Shown here in pieces: positions 25,344 through 33,950 of a stretch of 48,230 nt of DNA. The first letter of the stretch is position 1; the number at the start of each line of letters is the position of its first letter. Below the pieces are notes generated by a model, which worked only from the letters and a program-made list of their open reading frames with translations, had not been told where the DNA came from and searched no databases. Origin of the DNA: Sporosarcina sp. P13 (GTDB taxonomy: Bacteria > Bacillota > Bacilli > Bacillales_A > Planococcaceae); the NCBI RefSeq assembly GCF_002743055.1, contig NZ_PDYM01000025.1, forward strand, positions 1 to 48,230, given 5' to 3'. The position numbers and the translations under genes are program-made.

Positions 25344-25904
25344 ATGAATAACATTATCTGGATTCTTATTTTACAGTTACTTTACGTCCCCTGTTTCACA
25401 TTGCGCACAATCTTTATTGTAAAACAATTAAGAACTCAAGCAACCATTCTTGGTGCAATTGAAGCCTTGATCTATATTTTTGGATTATCACTTGTTTTTG
25501 ACGGAGAACAAAGCTTTATGAGCATGCTCGTATACGCACTCGGATTCAGCATCGGCATATTTGTCGGAACTCTAATTGAAGAGAAGCTGGCGATTGGTTA
25601 TACTGCCATCCAAGTGAACATTCCTACGCTAAATCAGCCGCTCATTGACCGGTTGCGGCAAGAAGGATATGGTGTAACAGTTTTTGAAGGCACTGGACGT
25701 GATAGTGTTCGATATAAACTCGAAATCCTCACGAAGCGGAATCAGGAAGAAGGGTTATATGATTTGATCTGTGATTACCAGCCAAATGCTTTTATTATCA
25801 CGTACGAACCAAGAAAGTTTAAAGGCGGCTATTTGTTAAAGGCAATGAAAAGAAGAAAGAGAAAATCTACAAAAAAAGCACCCGAAAGCTCATCGATTTC
25901 GTAA
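25344..25904 (+). CDS. UPF0316 membrane protein (YebE type)
   Basis: A 186-residue protein with three N-terminal membrane helices (about residues 2-20, 33-52 and 58-80) and a cytosolic alpha/beta domain that includes YTAIQVNIP, GYGVTVFEGTGRDS and YKLEILTKR. This is the UPF0316 pattern, widespread in Bacillales and of unknown function. GGGAGATG lies upstream of ATG 25344. The C-terminus is a basic tail. Monocistronic. Confidence 0.85.
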   Translation: MNNIIWILILQLLYVPCFTLRTIFIVKQLRTQATILGAIEALIYIFGLSLVFDGEQSFMSMLVYALGFSIGIFVGTLIEEKLAIGYTAIQVNIPTLNQPLIDRLRQEGYGVTVFEGTGRDSVRYKLEILTKRNQEEGLYDLICDYQPNAFIITYEPRKFKGGYLLKAMKRRKRKSTKKAPESSSIS

Positions 25905-26037
25905 GACACTTCTTCAGATATCCGTTGAAGAAAACTCTGAACTGTTACGTTGTCTTTCAAGAACTTAAGTACAAATTCTAGCGGAAGCACATATATGGCG
26001 ATGCGTGAAAGAGGCTCCAATCGCTTTACGCACCAAA

Positions 26038-26073
26038 AGAAACGGTTCTGAATCCAGAGAACCGTTTCTGATG
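26038..26073 (-). terminator. Intrinsic terminator of the sigma/anti-sigma operon
   Basis: AGAAACGGTTCT (26038-26049) pairs perfectly with AGAACCGTTTCT (26058-26069). On the minus strand the hairpin is followed by TTTT. Confidence 0.8.
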
Positions 26074-26108
26074 CTCCAGTACGGGTTTTAATATACAGGT
26101 ACCCTTTA

Positions 26109-26774
26109 TTAAGTTCCAACAATTTTCTTTCCTCTGGGCTGTTTACTAGTAGTATCTGGTTCCAACGTAATCCCGATAGTGTCAAATATGTTAAATTTCG
26201 ACGTGTCAACTGTCAAGACACCGTAACCCGCCTTATCCGGTCTAAAGACACCTGCACTTTGACGTTGACCATTGTCAATCAACCACACTTGATACACTTC
26301 TTGCCCTTCTGTTTGAGGAAAATCGAATACATTTACGACGAGCTCCTCTTTTCCACTTTTGTTTACCAAAAATGCTTGACCATATACTTCGCCAAATTCT
26401 TCCCCTGCAACATGTAACTTCATGGATGCCGTTATCTCACTGAATCCTTCTTTCGATGGGACTTGAATAAGCGGAGCCATCAACAAAACAATACCTATTA
26501 ACATCACGGCAATCAAACTTGTCGTCAAGGGGGTAAACTGGTTTCGTGCCGATCGGAATAGAAGTTTCATTTTTCCCCATCGTGTTACGTTCAACTGTTC
26601 ATTTTCGAACACAAAATTCATCACGTCTTCTTTTAACCCTAATGGTTCTTCAACAACTTCAAAATCGAAGTGCATGGCCTCCCACATTTTCTCCTCAGCA
26701 CCATCCAAATCACGTGGGAGGGATCGATTAGACAAAGACTTTTTTTCATCCTGATCTTTGGGGTCATTTTTCAT
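26109..26774 (-). CDS. Anti-sigma factor, RskA-like C-terminal domain
   Basis: A 221-residue single-pass membrane protein: a cytosolic N-terminal part (about 1-80) that would hold the sigma factor, one transmembrane helix at about 86-104, and an outer domain ending VYQVWLIDNGQRQSAGVF ... ITLEPDTTSKQPRG, the anti-sigma-K factor (RskA) C-terminal pattern. A classic HxxxCxxC zinc anti-sigma motif is not seen. It overlaps the sigma gene by 11 bp, so the two are translationally coupled. Confidence 0.83.
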   Translation of the reverse strand: MKNDPKDQDEKKSLSNRSLPRDLDGAEEKMWEAMHFDFEVVEEPLGLKEDVMNFVFENEQLNVTRWGKMKLLFRSARNQFTPLTTSLIAVMLIGIVLLMAPLIQVPSKEGFSEITASMKLHVAGEEFGEVYGQAFLVNKSGKEELVVNVFDFPQTEGQEVYQVWLIDNGQRQSAGVFRPDKAGYGVLTVDTSKFNIFDTIGITLEPDTTSKQPRGKKIVGT

Positions 26775-27318
26775 TGTCGCTTCTCCCTTCCATGCTTAAT
26801 CGCAACTGTTTTAATGACTGATGAAGCCGGCTTTTTATCGTTCCAAGGGGTTCTTGCTCAATTTCTGCAATTTCCTGAAGTGTGCAACCTTTCCAATATA
26901 AAAGATCGATTAAACGTCTTTGTTTCTCAGTGAGTTTCAGTTTTGCATTATGTATTAACTGTGCGTCGATATGCTCGTCAATTTTATTTTTCGGATCCGC
27001 TATATGTTCAATCGTATCAACATTGCCTAAAAACTTGTGCCGCCGTTCTTTCTTTACATAATCAAGACAAATATTTCTTGTAATTGTTAATAGCCAATTG
27101 ATAAACTTCCCTTTTGACGCAACATAGTGACTTTGAGTCGTCCATAGCCTTAAATAAACAAGCTGTGTAATTTCCTTTGACATTTCCAATTGATTATTAG
27201 AAAATTTATACGCATAGCTATATACGAGCTTCCCGTATCGGTCATATAATTCCTCAAGTGCGTGGCGGTTCTTCTTTTTCACCAATCGAAATAGTTCCTC
27301 ATCGTTTTTTGTACGCAC
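26764..27318 (-). CDS. ECF-type RNA polymerase sigma factor
   Basis: A 184-residue group IV sigma factor. Region 2 lies at about 22-90 (ALEELYDRYGKLVYSYAYKF ... GKFINWLLTITRNICLDYVKKERR) and region 4 at about 125-175 (LTEKQRRLIDLLYWKGCTLQEIAEIEQEPLGTIKSRLHQSLKQLR). It is coupled to the RskA-like anti-sigma gene. A COG4315-type lipoprotein gene lies upstream on the same strand beyond a terminator and may be a target. The inducing signal is unknown. Confidence 0.92.
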   Translation of the reverse strand: MRTKNDEELFRLVKKKNRHALEELYDRYGKLVYSYAYKFSNNQLEMSKEITQLVYLRLWTTQSHYVASKGKFINWLLTITRNICLDYVKKERRHKFLGNVDTIEHIADPKNKIDEHIDAQLIHNAKLKLTEKQRRLIDLLYWKGCTLQEIAEIEQEPLGTIKSRLHQSLKQLRLSMEGRSDNEK

Positions 27319-27416
27319 ACAACCGCACCCCTTCCCGAGTGAATATTCTTATTCCTCTAATAATACCAATAAGATCGCTTGCTGTTAACAGGAAGCAATT
27401 TATGTGCGCATAAAAT

Positions 27417-27446
27417 AAGGAGAAACCATTCAGGTTTCTCCTTTTC
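27417..27446 (-). terminator. Terminator after the lipoprotein gene
   Basis: AAGGAGAAACC pairs with GGTTTCTCCTT around ATTCA; flanking A/T runs suit either strand. It separates the lipoprotein transcript from the sigma gene. Confidence 0.75.
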
Positions 27447-27452
27447 CAAAAG

Positions 27453-27917
27453 TTATTTTCCGAACTCAGTCTTGTCATTCACTACAAACCAGACATCTTT
27501 GACGCCTTCCCCATTTACATCACCTTGTGCCTCGTCTTTTACAAAGTAATAAAGCGGATAGCCTTTATACGTCAACTGTTCTTCACTATTGTCTTCACGA
27601 GTAATGCTACCGAAGTCGGCCTTATTATACCCTTCCGGCACGTCATAATCAGTAGCTTTTACAATCGGCCAATTTGCGAGGCAATCATCCGTACAGTTAC
27701 TCTTTCCTTCAGCGTCTTTTTTGAAATAATATACTGTCATTCCTTCTTCATCCGCTAAATAATCGCCAGTTTTATCATTTGATAAGACTTGCAGGGCCGA
27801 TGCTGTCGTTTCTGAACCGTTGCCTTCGTCTGAGACTGATTCTGTCCCCTCATTTCCGCATGCAGCAACTATGGCCAGCACGATTAACAACTGCAACCCA
27901 ATGAACCATTTTCTCAT
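27453..27917 (-). CDS. COG4315-type secreted lipoprotein (Lipoprotein_15 repeats)
   Basis: A 154-residue lipoprotein: signal peptide with lipobox-like VAACGNEG, so Cys 20 would be lipidated. Two copies of a repeated motif follow, in the segments GDYLADEEGMTVYYFKKDAEG and LTYKGYPLYYFVKDEAQGD, with C-T-D-D-C-x-x-N-W-P between them. This matches the Lipoprotein_15 family, often found beside ECF sigma/anti-sigma pairs. Redox or haem-related roles have been suggested for relatives; none can be shown here. Confidence 0.82.
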   Translation of the reverse strand: MRKWFIGLQLLIVLAIVAACGNEGTESVSDEGNGSETTASALQVLSNDKTGDYLADEEGMTVYYFKKDAEGKSNCTDDCLANWPIVKATDYDVPEGYNKADFGSITREDNSEEQLTYKGYPLYYFVKDEAQGDVNGEGVKDVWFVVNDKTEFGK

Positions 27918-28044
27918 CTTTCATTCCTCCCTCATCCAAGTTTTTTTACTCGTTCACTTAAGGTAACGACTTGAATGGAGAAATGGTTTGTTATTTTTAG
28001 AATTCTTTTTAATCCTTTACTTCCAACCCCATTTTTTAAAAACT

Positions 28045-28072
28045 TAAGTTGTGTGGGGACCTGGTACCGGTT
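28045..28072. repeat. Family A tail at the breakpoint of the squalene-hopene cyclase fragment
   Basis: AGTTGTGTGGGGACCTGGTACC matches the family A tail (AGTTGTGTGGTGCACAG at 40810 and 41335) with a different end that recurs at 29405 (GCGTGGGAACCTAGTACC) and 34140 (CGTGGTTCCTAGTACC). Cyclase homology starts directly after it. Confidence 0.5.
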
Positions 28073-29229
28073 CTCGATATATGCTTGACCGCATCGAGCC
28101 CGATGGCACATTTTACAGTTATTTCAGTTCAACGTTTTTCATGATATTTGCTTTACTTTCTCTTGATTATTCAAACCGGGACCCGATCATTTTACAAGCT
28201 GTAAGTGGATTAAAAGGGATGAAATGCACCATTCTTGGTCATACACATATACAGTTTACAACCGCTGCAGTTTGGAACACGTCCTTAATTAGCTACGCCC
28301 TTCAAAATGCAGGCGTTCCTTCAACTGATCCGGTCATCCAACAGGCTAACCAATACTTGTTAACACGTCAACAGTCTAAATATGGCGATTGGGCAATTCA
28401 TAATCCTGGTGTATTACCAGGAGGATGGGGATTTTCAGCTATTAATACGATGAACCCTGATATAGACGACACAACGGCTTCACTCAGAGCTATTTCGCGG
28501 CTTGCCCTGACAGATCCAGACTATCATCAAGCATGGAGCAAAGGCATTCATTGGACCATGTCGATGCAAAATCAGGACGGTGGATGGCCCGCGTTTGAAA
28601 AAAATGTAACTAATGAATTATTGACCTTACTTCCAATCGAAGGTGGAAAGTTCCTACTAACGGATCCTAGTACTGCAGATTTAACCGGGAGAACTCTTGA
28701 ATTTTTAGGTAGCTACACCGATTTACCAAACAATCACGGCCTGATGAAACGCGGGACAAATTGGCTCATTCATCATCAAGAAAAGGATGGATCATGGTAC
28801 GGCCGCTGGGGAATTTGCTATATTTACGGAACATGGGCGGCAATTACCGGCCTAATGGCTTCAGGTGTACACTCAAAAGAACAGCCAATTCAAAAAGCCG
28901 TAAACTGGTTACACGAAATACAAAATCCGGACGGTGGCTGGGGTGAATCTTGCAAAAGTGATCATGCAGCTAAGTACATCCCCCTTGGATCCAGCAACAT
29001 AACCCAAACAGCATGGGCACTTGATGCGCTCATTGCAGTCGCGGATAAATCTACATCTGAAATAGAAGCTGGAATTTCTTATTTGCTCGATTCCTATGAT
29101 AAAAACGATTGGACCACTTCGTATCCCGTTGGACAAGGAATGGGTGGTGAGCTCTATTTCCACTACCATAGCTATCGAATGATCTTTCCTTTGCTTGCAC
29201 TTGCCCGTTATAAGTTGAAACTTCTTTAA
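28072..29229 (+). pseudogene. sqhC: N-terminally truncated squalene-hopene cyclase / sporulenol synthase
   Basis: About 385 codons matching the C-terminal part of a cyclase that is normally about 620-630 residues. The catalytic DxDD motif is present (DIDDTTAS, about 150 codons in). Three QW motifs are visible: QNQDGGWPAF, QEKDGSWYGRW and QNPDGGWGES. The family normally has about 230 more residues at the N-terminus; the first recognisable residues are RIEPDGTFYSYFSS. No ribosome binding site is seen. The open 5' extension is repeat sequence, so the gene was cut at the repeat. Confidence 0.8.
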
Positions 29230-29330
29230 TAAGTGCCTCTGCAACATGAAATTCAAAATAGCGTCCTGCACAGGCACCCGAAATTAATTCAAGAAGCTGT
29301 TCCAATTCCCCCATAAGTCATACAGACCAC

Positions 29331-29384
29331 AAAAGGAGAAATTCCCTCGACCGATCTTTCCGTCGGGGAATTTCTCCTTTATCA
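29331..29384. terminator. Long bidirectional terminator hairpin
   Basis: AAAGGAGAAATTCCC pairs perfectly with GGGAATTTCTCCTTT, with an inner CGAC/GTCG helix. It lies between the cyclase fragment and the convergent surface-protein frame. Confidence 0.85.
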
Positions 29385-29424
29385 CTTTTCAAATTGTCTA
29401 AATTGCGTGGGAACCTAGTACCTA

Positions 29425-31110
29425 TTATTTGATTGGTTCTTCTTTTGTCATCGTATTTACTTCTACGATATCGATTGTTTCACCATTATTACTAACTTTC
29501 ATATCAAAAACAATCCAGTAGATTGCCTCTTCGTCACCTTCAGGCACATTGAACGTTAAGTCAGGTGTATTCGCATTACCCTTGAATACTTTCACTTTCG
29601 CTTTAGAGCCTGATAAAGTATTTTCATTATCATAACGACTAGAATAATTGTGAATGTAGAAACGGTACTCTCCATCAACTAATTTGCGAATGGTTGTCGT
29701 TTCAGGACCATATGAATCCGTATCATCCCAATCTAAATCAACATACGTAGTTTCACCTGTCGTTGCCTGCTTATTAGCATACCAAACGTGGAACCTATTA
29801 CCATCTGCTCCTGGTCCCGTCAAATGCGAATCTAAATCACTCGGGTATTCACCCCAATCGAGCATGATCTTCACTTCATTAGAAGCACCTGCACGAATCC
29901 CAGTTTCGTTTTGATCCATCAAGAATACATCCGTAGCTGCTACACCGAATATTTGTGATGTAATATAGCCTGGACCTGAGATTTCACCTTGGTATGTTCC
30001 TGCTGGTAGATTTACAGAATAATACCCATGACGATCCGTCGTCGCTGTGCCAACTACCTGATTATTCGCTTTGAACGTAAGCGTCGCATTTGCCATACCT
30101 ACTTCTTGCACATCTGTGATTCGTCCACCAAAACCTGTGCTAATAAGATAAGAAGCTGTTTTCACAGTTCCTGTCACTTTCGAACCTACTGCAGGCGTCA
30201 CTGCTATTTCTACTTGCTTACCCTCGTTTCCAATTAACGCAATTGGATTGAATGTAAAGCGGTTTTGATTCGAATCATAAGACACATTATTTAACTCAAT
30301 AGCCTCGTTATCTACCTTTGCTGTTATGTTAAAATCAGACGCGGTTAAACCTGCAATAAATTGTGTCGTATTCAATGAAATACTTCCTGGACTAACTGCA
30401 ATAGAGTTCAATACAGCTGTTGCAGAGTTATCAGAATAACTAGAATCGACTACGTCCCCAGCAATCGTCACTTGACCATTGTTTAAAACAACATTTTGTG
30501 GTCTTTGAGACAACGTAGAACCATCTGCATTAATTTCTGCAAGCTGAATATTCCCAGTACCTAACACTGTTGCCAATGCATTCAAAACAAGCGTTCTAAT
30601 ATCTGTACCAGCTTCTAACGTAATACGAACATTCGTTGCTCTTGAGTTAATTGTTTCAAAGACACCTTCCAGTTGCACACCATACTGACTAGTTTGCATC
30701 GCTTCCGATACAACAATATCAGTGAATCCTGGTGCGTTGCCAGTCAAGCCTTGTTCTACTACTCTTGCCGGTGTTTCAAGTTGCACTTCAAATACTTGCG
30801 TACTACCTTGTGCCACAATACGCACTGCACCGTTGTTTTTATTTACAATTACTGTCGCTAATACCGAATCGGTGAAATAGATACTATTCTCACCGCCACC
30901 ATTGATGATTGTAGTCCCTTGAACGGTGACACCATTCAAATGAACATCACCTTCACCCACAGCTGGACCGAGGATGAGATTTCCTTCAATGACCATGTTC
31001 TGTAAATTGACTCCAGGACTTGAAACGGTAAAGTCACCTGCTATTACTTGTGTGCCTGTTGCCGGTCCATATGTCCCCGGTTGCGTAGCTTTATTCAACT
31101 GTTGTCCGCC
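29425..31110 (-). CDS. Surface-protein 3' exon (beta-helix, Ig-like and CarboxypepD_reg-like domains), no start codon, behind a group II intron 3' end
   Basis: About 561 codons read from the predicted junction at 31110 (GGC GGA CAA CAG). The only possible start, TTG 31098, has no Shine-Dalgarno sequence, and an in-frame TAA lies 9 bp before the junction, inside the intron. There is no signal peptide. About residues 1-200 are beta-helix-like (VNLQNMVIEGNLILGPAV; GVTVQGTTIINGGGENS), 215-300 Ig-like, 305-370 a carboxypeptidase-regulatory-like beta-sandwich (TTDRHGYYSVNLPAGTYQG), and the rest a second sandwich (LDWGEYPSDLDSHLTGP). Apparently intact for over 550 codons, which argues against old decay. 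Confidence 0.65.
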   Translation of the reverse strand, partial: GGQQLNKATQPGTYGPATGTQVIAGDFTVSSPGVNLQNMVIEGNLILGPAVGEGDVHLNGVTVQGTTIINGGGENSIYFTDSVLATVIVNKNNGAVRIVAQGSTQVFEVQLETPARVVEQGLTGNAPGFTDIVVSEAMQTSQYGVQLEGVFETINSRATNVRITLEAGTDIRTLVLNALATVLGTGNIQLAEINADGSTLSQRPQNVVLNNGQVTIAGDVVDSSYSDNSATAVLNSIAVSPGSISLNTTQFIAGLTASDFNITAKVDNEAIELNNVSYDSNQNRFTFNPIALIGNEGKQVEIAVTPAVGSKVTGTVKTASYLISTGFGGRITDVQEVGMANATLTFKANNQVVGTATTDRHGYYSVNLPAGTYQGEISGPGYITSQIFGVAATDVFLMDQNETGIRAGASNEVKIMLDWGEYPSDLDSHLTGPGADGNRFHVWYANKQATTGETTYVDLDWDDTDSYGPETTTIRKLVDGEYRFYIHNYSSRYDNENTLSGSKAKVKVFKGNANTPDLTFNVPEGDEEAIYWIVFDMKVSNNGETIDIVEVNTMTKEEPIK

Positions 31111-31245
31111 ATTCCCGTCTTATACTGCTTTTCAACAGCTTTCGATCCGGGCCTACACCGTACAGGCGACTTTCATCGCATACGGCGTGCTATCAGTGGC
31201 ATGTATATTCTATCACTTATTTCCCCTGCGACCATTGTATCATAC
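31111..31245 (-). ncRNA. 3' end of a group II intron: domains V and VI plus upstream conserved segment
   Basis: Domain V (31155-31188) is 34 nt and identical to the copy at 9737-9770 except in the 2-nt bulge (CT here, TT there). Domain VI (31114-31151) has outer stem CCCG/CGGG and distal hairpin CTGTT-GAAA-AGCAG. The other copy has CCTA/TAGG and ATTGA-GTGA-TCAAT in the same places, so both helices change while keeping pairing. An unpaired A lies 8 nt before the predicted 3' splice site (...CGGGAAT). The upstream segment with GGGGAAATAAG is shared; earlier intron domains are missing. The remaining gap to 31389 shows nothing recognisable. Confidence 0.82.
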
Positions 31246-31388
31246 ATTCACTAAACCGTCACTAAACTTTTAGAATATTTAGGAAAAGGCGAGAATTTCT
31301 GCGTTGTTAAATTTTGTGATGCATTTGCAAGTCCGCTAGTATGAGGAGTCCTGCTAAACTATTTGCTAGTATTCACTAAAAATTATTT

Positions 31389-32552
31389 TCACTTATTCCT
31401 CCGAAAAAATTGTTGATCAAAGAAGTTTATACGGTTGGGCATCGTCTTACGTATGGTAGATATCATTTCTTCACTTATACGAGTAGGGTTTTGTCTATAT
31501 GCGTAATACATTAAAAACGACTCAGCGAGATCTTCCCGCTCCGGAAATTCTTTTGCATAAGTTGAAATGAAATTCCCGTCAGCTTGTTGGGCTGCCTTCC
31601 ATCCCAGATGGTTGGAATATAGAGGATCAATCGATGTATGTGTCGCTTCGTGGAACAGAACTTCTTCCAATACGCCTAGCCCTATATATTCATCAGCCTG
31701 CTCTGTATGAATCAATAGATTATGATTCCCACCGCCAAATGCTTCTTTTCCTTTATGAATCCATACAGTTAACACTTTTTCTCTTAAATAGTTCGGTAGT
31801 TGCCCTATTGGACCCGCAAAACGGAGTGCTTGCGACTCAGCTTGTCCAATACTCTTAAACTCGGGATTCACTTGGATTTCAATCGTATTTCCATCGTAGT
31901 ACTCCGCCCGGAATAAATATGGCACAGCTACGATCCAACTTGCACTTCTACGATCATACATTGTCCTTGTTTCTTTTCCAACATAGCTTAACTTTTTAAA
32001 GCTTGATGGATCATTCGCTGTGATGATATTAGGATCTACGAAGACTGTTCCGTGATATGGGGGATCTATTTCAGGTATTCCTGGTGGCTCATAGACAAAC
32101 TGCTGATACACATCTTTTCCTAACGTGATTCCTTGCTCGCTAACTAGATCTTTCTGCAAAAGTAGCGTATACGTCTTTCCAGGCTGATAAGGGGTGTTTG
32201 GTACAAGCAGCAGATGCTCGGGATATAAAGAACTTACCGTAGACACTTCAACCCCCGCTTCATCAATAATCTTTGCTTTATACAAATTTTCTTCCGCACC
32301 ACTCATTGGATGATTGAACTGGATACGCCATGCCTTCTTAGGTTCGTTAATCGTTCGAAGCGGCTTCCACTGCATAGCCAATTGCAGATTCGGAAGCAAC
32401 TTCAATGTGTGACTTTCTTGCACAATTGACTTCGCATGTGTAGATTCTACTCTGTCATTCTCTCCATTCTGCGTCGTGGCCGAAACAGGGTGTACAGTAG
32501 TAAACAGTAGAATTGCAATGAAAAACGAGATAGGTAACCATTTTCTATACAT
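31389..32552 (-). CDS. Secreted zinc metalloprotease-like protein with N-terminal Ig-like domain
   Basis: A 387-residue protein with a signal peptide (residues 1-25, cleavage near VSATT). Residues 65-170 look like a bacterial Ig-like domain (AWRIQFNHPMSGAEENLYKA). The C-terminal half has the zincin motif HEATH in LFHEATHTSIDPLYSNHLG (about residues 304-308), with AKEFPEREDLAESFLMYYAY supplying a possible third ligand. It is probably an exported metallopeptidase. It follows thiO by 26 bp on the same strand but has its own GGAGG. A damaged partial copy lies at 43.3-44.0 kb. Confidence 0.75.
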   Translation of the reverse strand: MYRKWLPISFFIAILLFTTVHPVSATTQNGENDRVESTHAKSIVQESHTLKLLPNLQLAMQWKPLRTINEPKKAWRIQFNHPMSGAEENLYKAKIIDEAGVEVSTVSSLYPEHLLLVPNTPYQPGKTYTLLLQKDLVSEQGITLGKDVYQQFVYEPPGIPEIDPPYHGTVFVDPNIITANDPSSFKKLSYVGKETRTMYDRRSASWIVAVPYLFRAEYYDGNTIEIQVNPEFKSIGQAESQALRFAGPIGQLPNYLREKVLTVWIHKGKEAFGGGNHNLLIHTEQADEYIGLGVLEEVLFHEATHTSIDPLYSNHLGWKAAQQADGNFISTYAKEFPEREDLAESFLMYYAYRQNPTRISEEMISTIRKTMPNRINFFDQQFFRRNK

Positions 32553-32578
32553 AATAGCCTCCTGAACATTTTGTTATA

Positions 32579-33724
32579 TTATTTCATTATAGTGTGTTTA
32601 GCGCCGCTTACAACGGAAAACCGCCCCGGTGCAAAAGGCGTAAGCAGCTTGTGCGTCTCCTGACAGCCGTTTATGTAATCCTTCATCAGTATACCTGTAA
32701 TCGGGCTAAGCAAAATGCCGTTCCGGTAATGACCGGTACATATATACAGCCCTTCAATGAACGGATGAGACCCCATGACCGGCAGATGGTCTGCGGCTTG
32801 AGGACGTACACCGACCCATGTCCGGTGAATTGTTCCATCACTAAGTACAGGCAATAGATGGGAAGCCCGCTGCAATAGTGAAAGAATGCCCCGAGCCGTT
32901 ACCGATGTATCAAACGTATCGGGAATAGACGTTGCGCCGATGAGCATTTCCTTATTTCGTTTCGGCACAATATAACAGCCGTCTACCGCAAAAATGGTTT
33001 TGACCGGTGCAGGGCCGGCCAATCGGATGGACAAGCATTCGCCTTTCACGGGAATGACGGGCAAGGAAAAGTCGGTGTCAACTAAAAGATGGCTGCTCCA
33101 AGCACCAGCTGCAATCGTAACTTGCGCTGCATGAAATGAGCCGATTGAAGTACCGATTCCCATGATGCGGTTTTGTTGAATCAGTAGACGAAGAGCCTTT
33201 GTTTCTTCATATACATGAACACCGGCATGTAGTGCTGCTTTCAAAAAGGCCTGTGCGAGCAACGGGGCTTTTACTTGATGGTCTTTTTCAAGAAAAATAG
33301 CACCGGCAGTTTGGGACGTCATACAAGGTTCGATCTCCGGCACTTCCTCCGGCTCAAGCCACTGAATGGATGGATCCTTTTTGGACAAAAAGTAATATTG
33401 CTGTTGCAACTCGTCCCTATCCTGTTCTGTCGCAGCTGTTTTGATCAGACCGGCTGTTCGTAATTCAATATCAATACCCGTTTCGGACAGCAGTTCATCA
33501 CGAAGTTGAGGGAACATCCCCCGGCTTTCCAGTGCGATTCCCAACAACGGATTTTCCCGCTCAAACTCATTTTGCGCCCCAAGCATCCCTCCAGCTGCCA
33601 TAGAAGCCTGTCCGGCTTGGCCTGCATCAAATACAGCTACGCTTAAGCCTTCCTTCGCTAGCCGATAGGCAATCGAACAACCAATTACCCCTCCGCCAAT
33701 AATCATGTGATCATATATCTTCAT
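32579..33724 (-). CDS. thiO: Glycine oxidase ThiO
   Basis: An FAD-dependent oxidase that makes iminoglycine for the thiazole half of thiamine. About 381 residues from the ATG at 33724 (MKIYDHMIIGGGVIGCS); an ATG three codons upstream is less well placed. The dinucleotide motif GGGVIGCSIAYRLAKEG is at the N-terminus, and the late motif YICTGHYRNGILLSP is typical of the D-amino-acid/glycine oxidase group. A TPP riboswitch and terminator precede it. Other thi genes that usually accompany thiO (thiS, thiG, thiF) are absent. Confidence 0.9.
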   Translation of the reverse strand: MKIYDHMIIGGGVIGCSIAYRLAKEGLSVAVFDAGQAGQASMAAGGMLGAQNEFERENPLLGIALESRGMFPQLRDELLSETGIDIELRTAGLIKTAATEQDRDELQQQYYFLSKKDPSIQWLEPEEVPEIEPCMTSQTAGAIFLEKDHQVKAPLLAQAFLKAALHAGVHVYEETKALRLLIQQNRIMGIGTSIGSFHAAQVTIAAGAWSSHLLVDTDFSLPVIPVKGECLSIRLAGPAPVKTIFAVDGCYIVPKRNKEMLIGATSIPDTFDTSVTARGILSLLQRASHLLPVLSDGTIHRTWVGVRPQAADHLPVMGSHPFIEGLYICTGHYRNGILLSPITGILMKDYINGCQETHKLLTPFAPGRFSVVSGAKHTIMK

Positions 33725-33785
33725 TGTCCCCACTCCTCATAAATGGTTAACATACTAATGCCATTGAACATCCGTACAAGAAAAT

Positions 33786-33822
33786 AAAAAAACGCCGCTT
33801 TCATAGAAGAAAGCAGCGCCTC
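33786..33822 (-). terminator. Riboswitch expression-platform terminator for thiO
   Basis: On the minus strand CGCTGCTTTC pairs with GAAAGCGGCG and T7 follows, between the TPP aptamer and the thiO start. Terminator formation on TPP binding would switch thiO off. Confidence 0.88.
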
Positions 33823-33852
33823 ATGTATACAGTCTATACCATACAATTGATA

Positions 33853-33950
33853 GTGCCACTTCCCTCCGCCAGTACAAACTGGATCAGGTTCAAGGAGTCC
33901 CAAAGTCAATCACTTTGATCTCAGCCTTTTCAAAGGCACCTCCAGTGGAT
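33853..33950 (-). promoter_or_regulatory. TPP (THI-box) riboswitch
   Basis: Minus-strand sequence has the THI-box landmarks in order: P1 CCACT, GGTGCCTTTGAAAAGGCTGAGAT, then CCTTGAACCTGATC, and GGCGGAGGGAAGTGG closing P1. This is the standard thiamine pyrophosphate aptamer controlling thiamine genes. Confidence 0.95.

Noticed and set aside
25829..26209. Minus-strand frame of 126 codons overlapping the UPF0316 gene end and the anti-sigma gene
   Set aside because: It crosses an intrinsic terminator and overlaps two well-supported genes; no start signal or family resemblance.
31155..31188. A metabolite riboswitch upstream of the surface-protein gene
   Set aside because: The GNRA-capped 34-nt hairpin with a 2-nt bulge is domain V of group II introns; no riboswitch consensus and no ribosome binding site or start codon follow.
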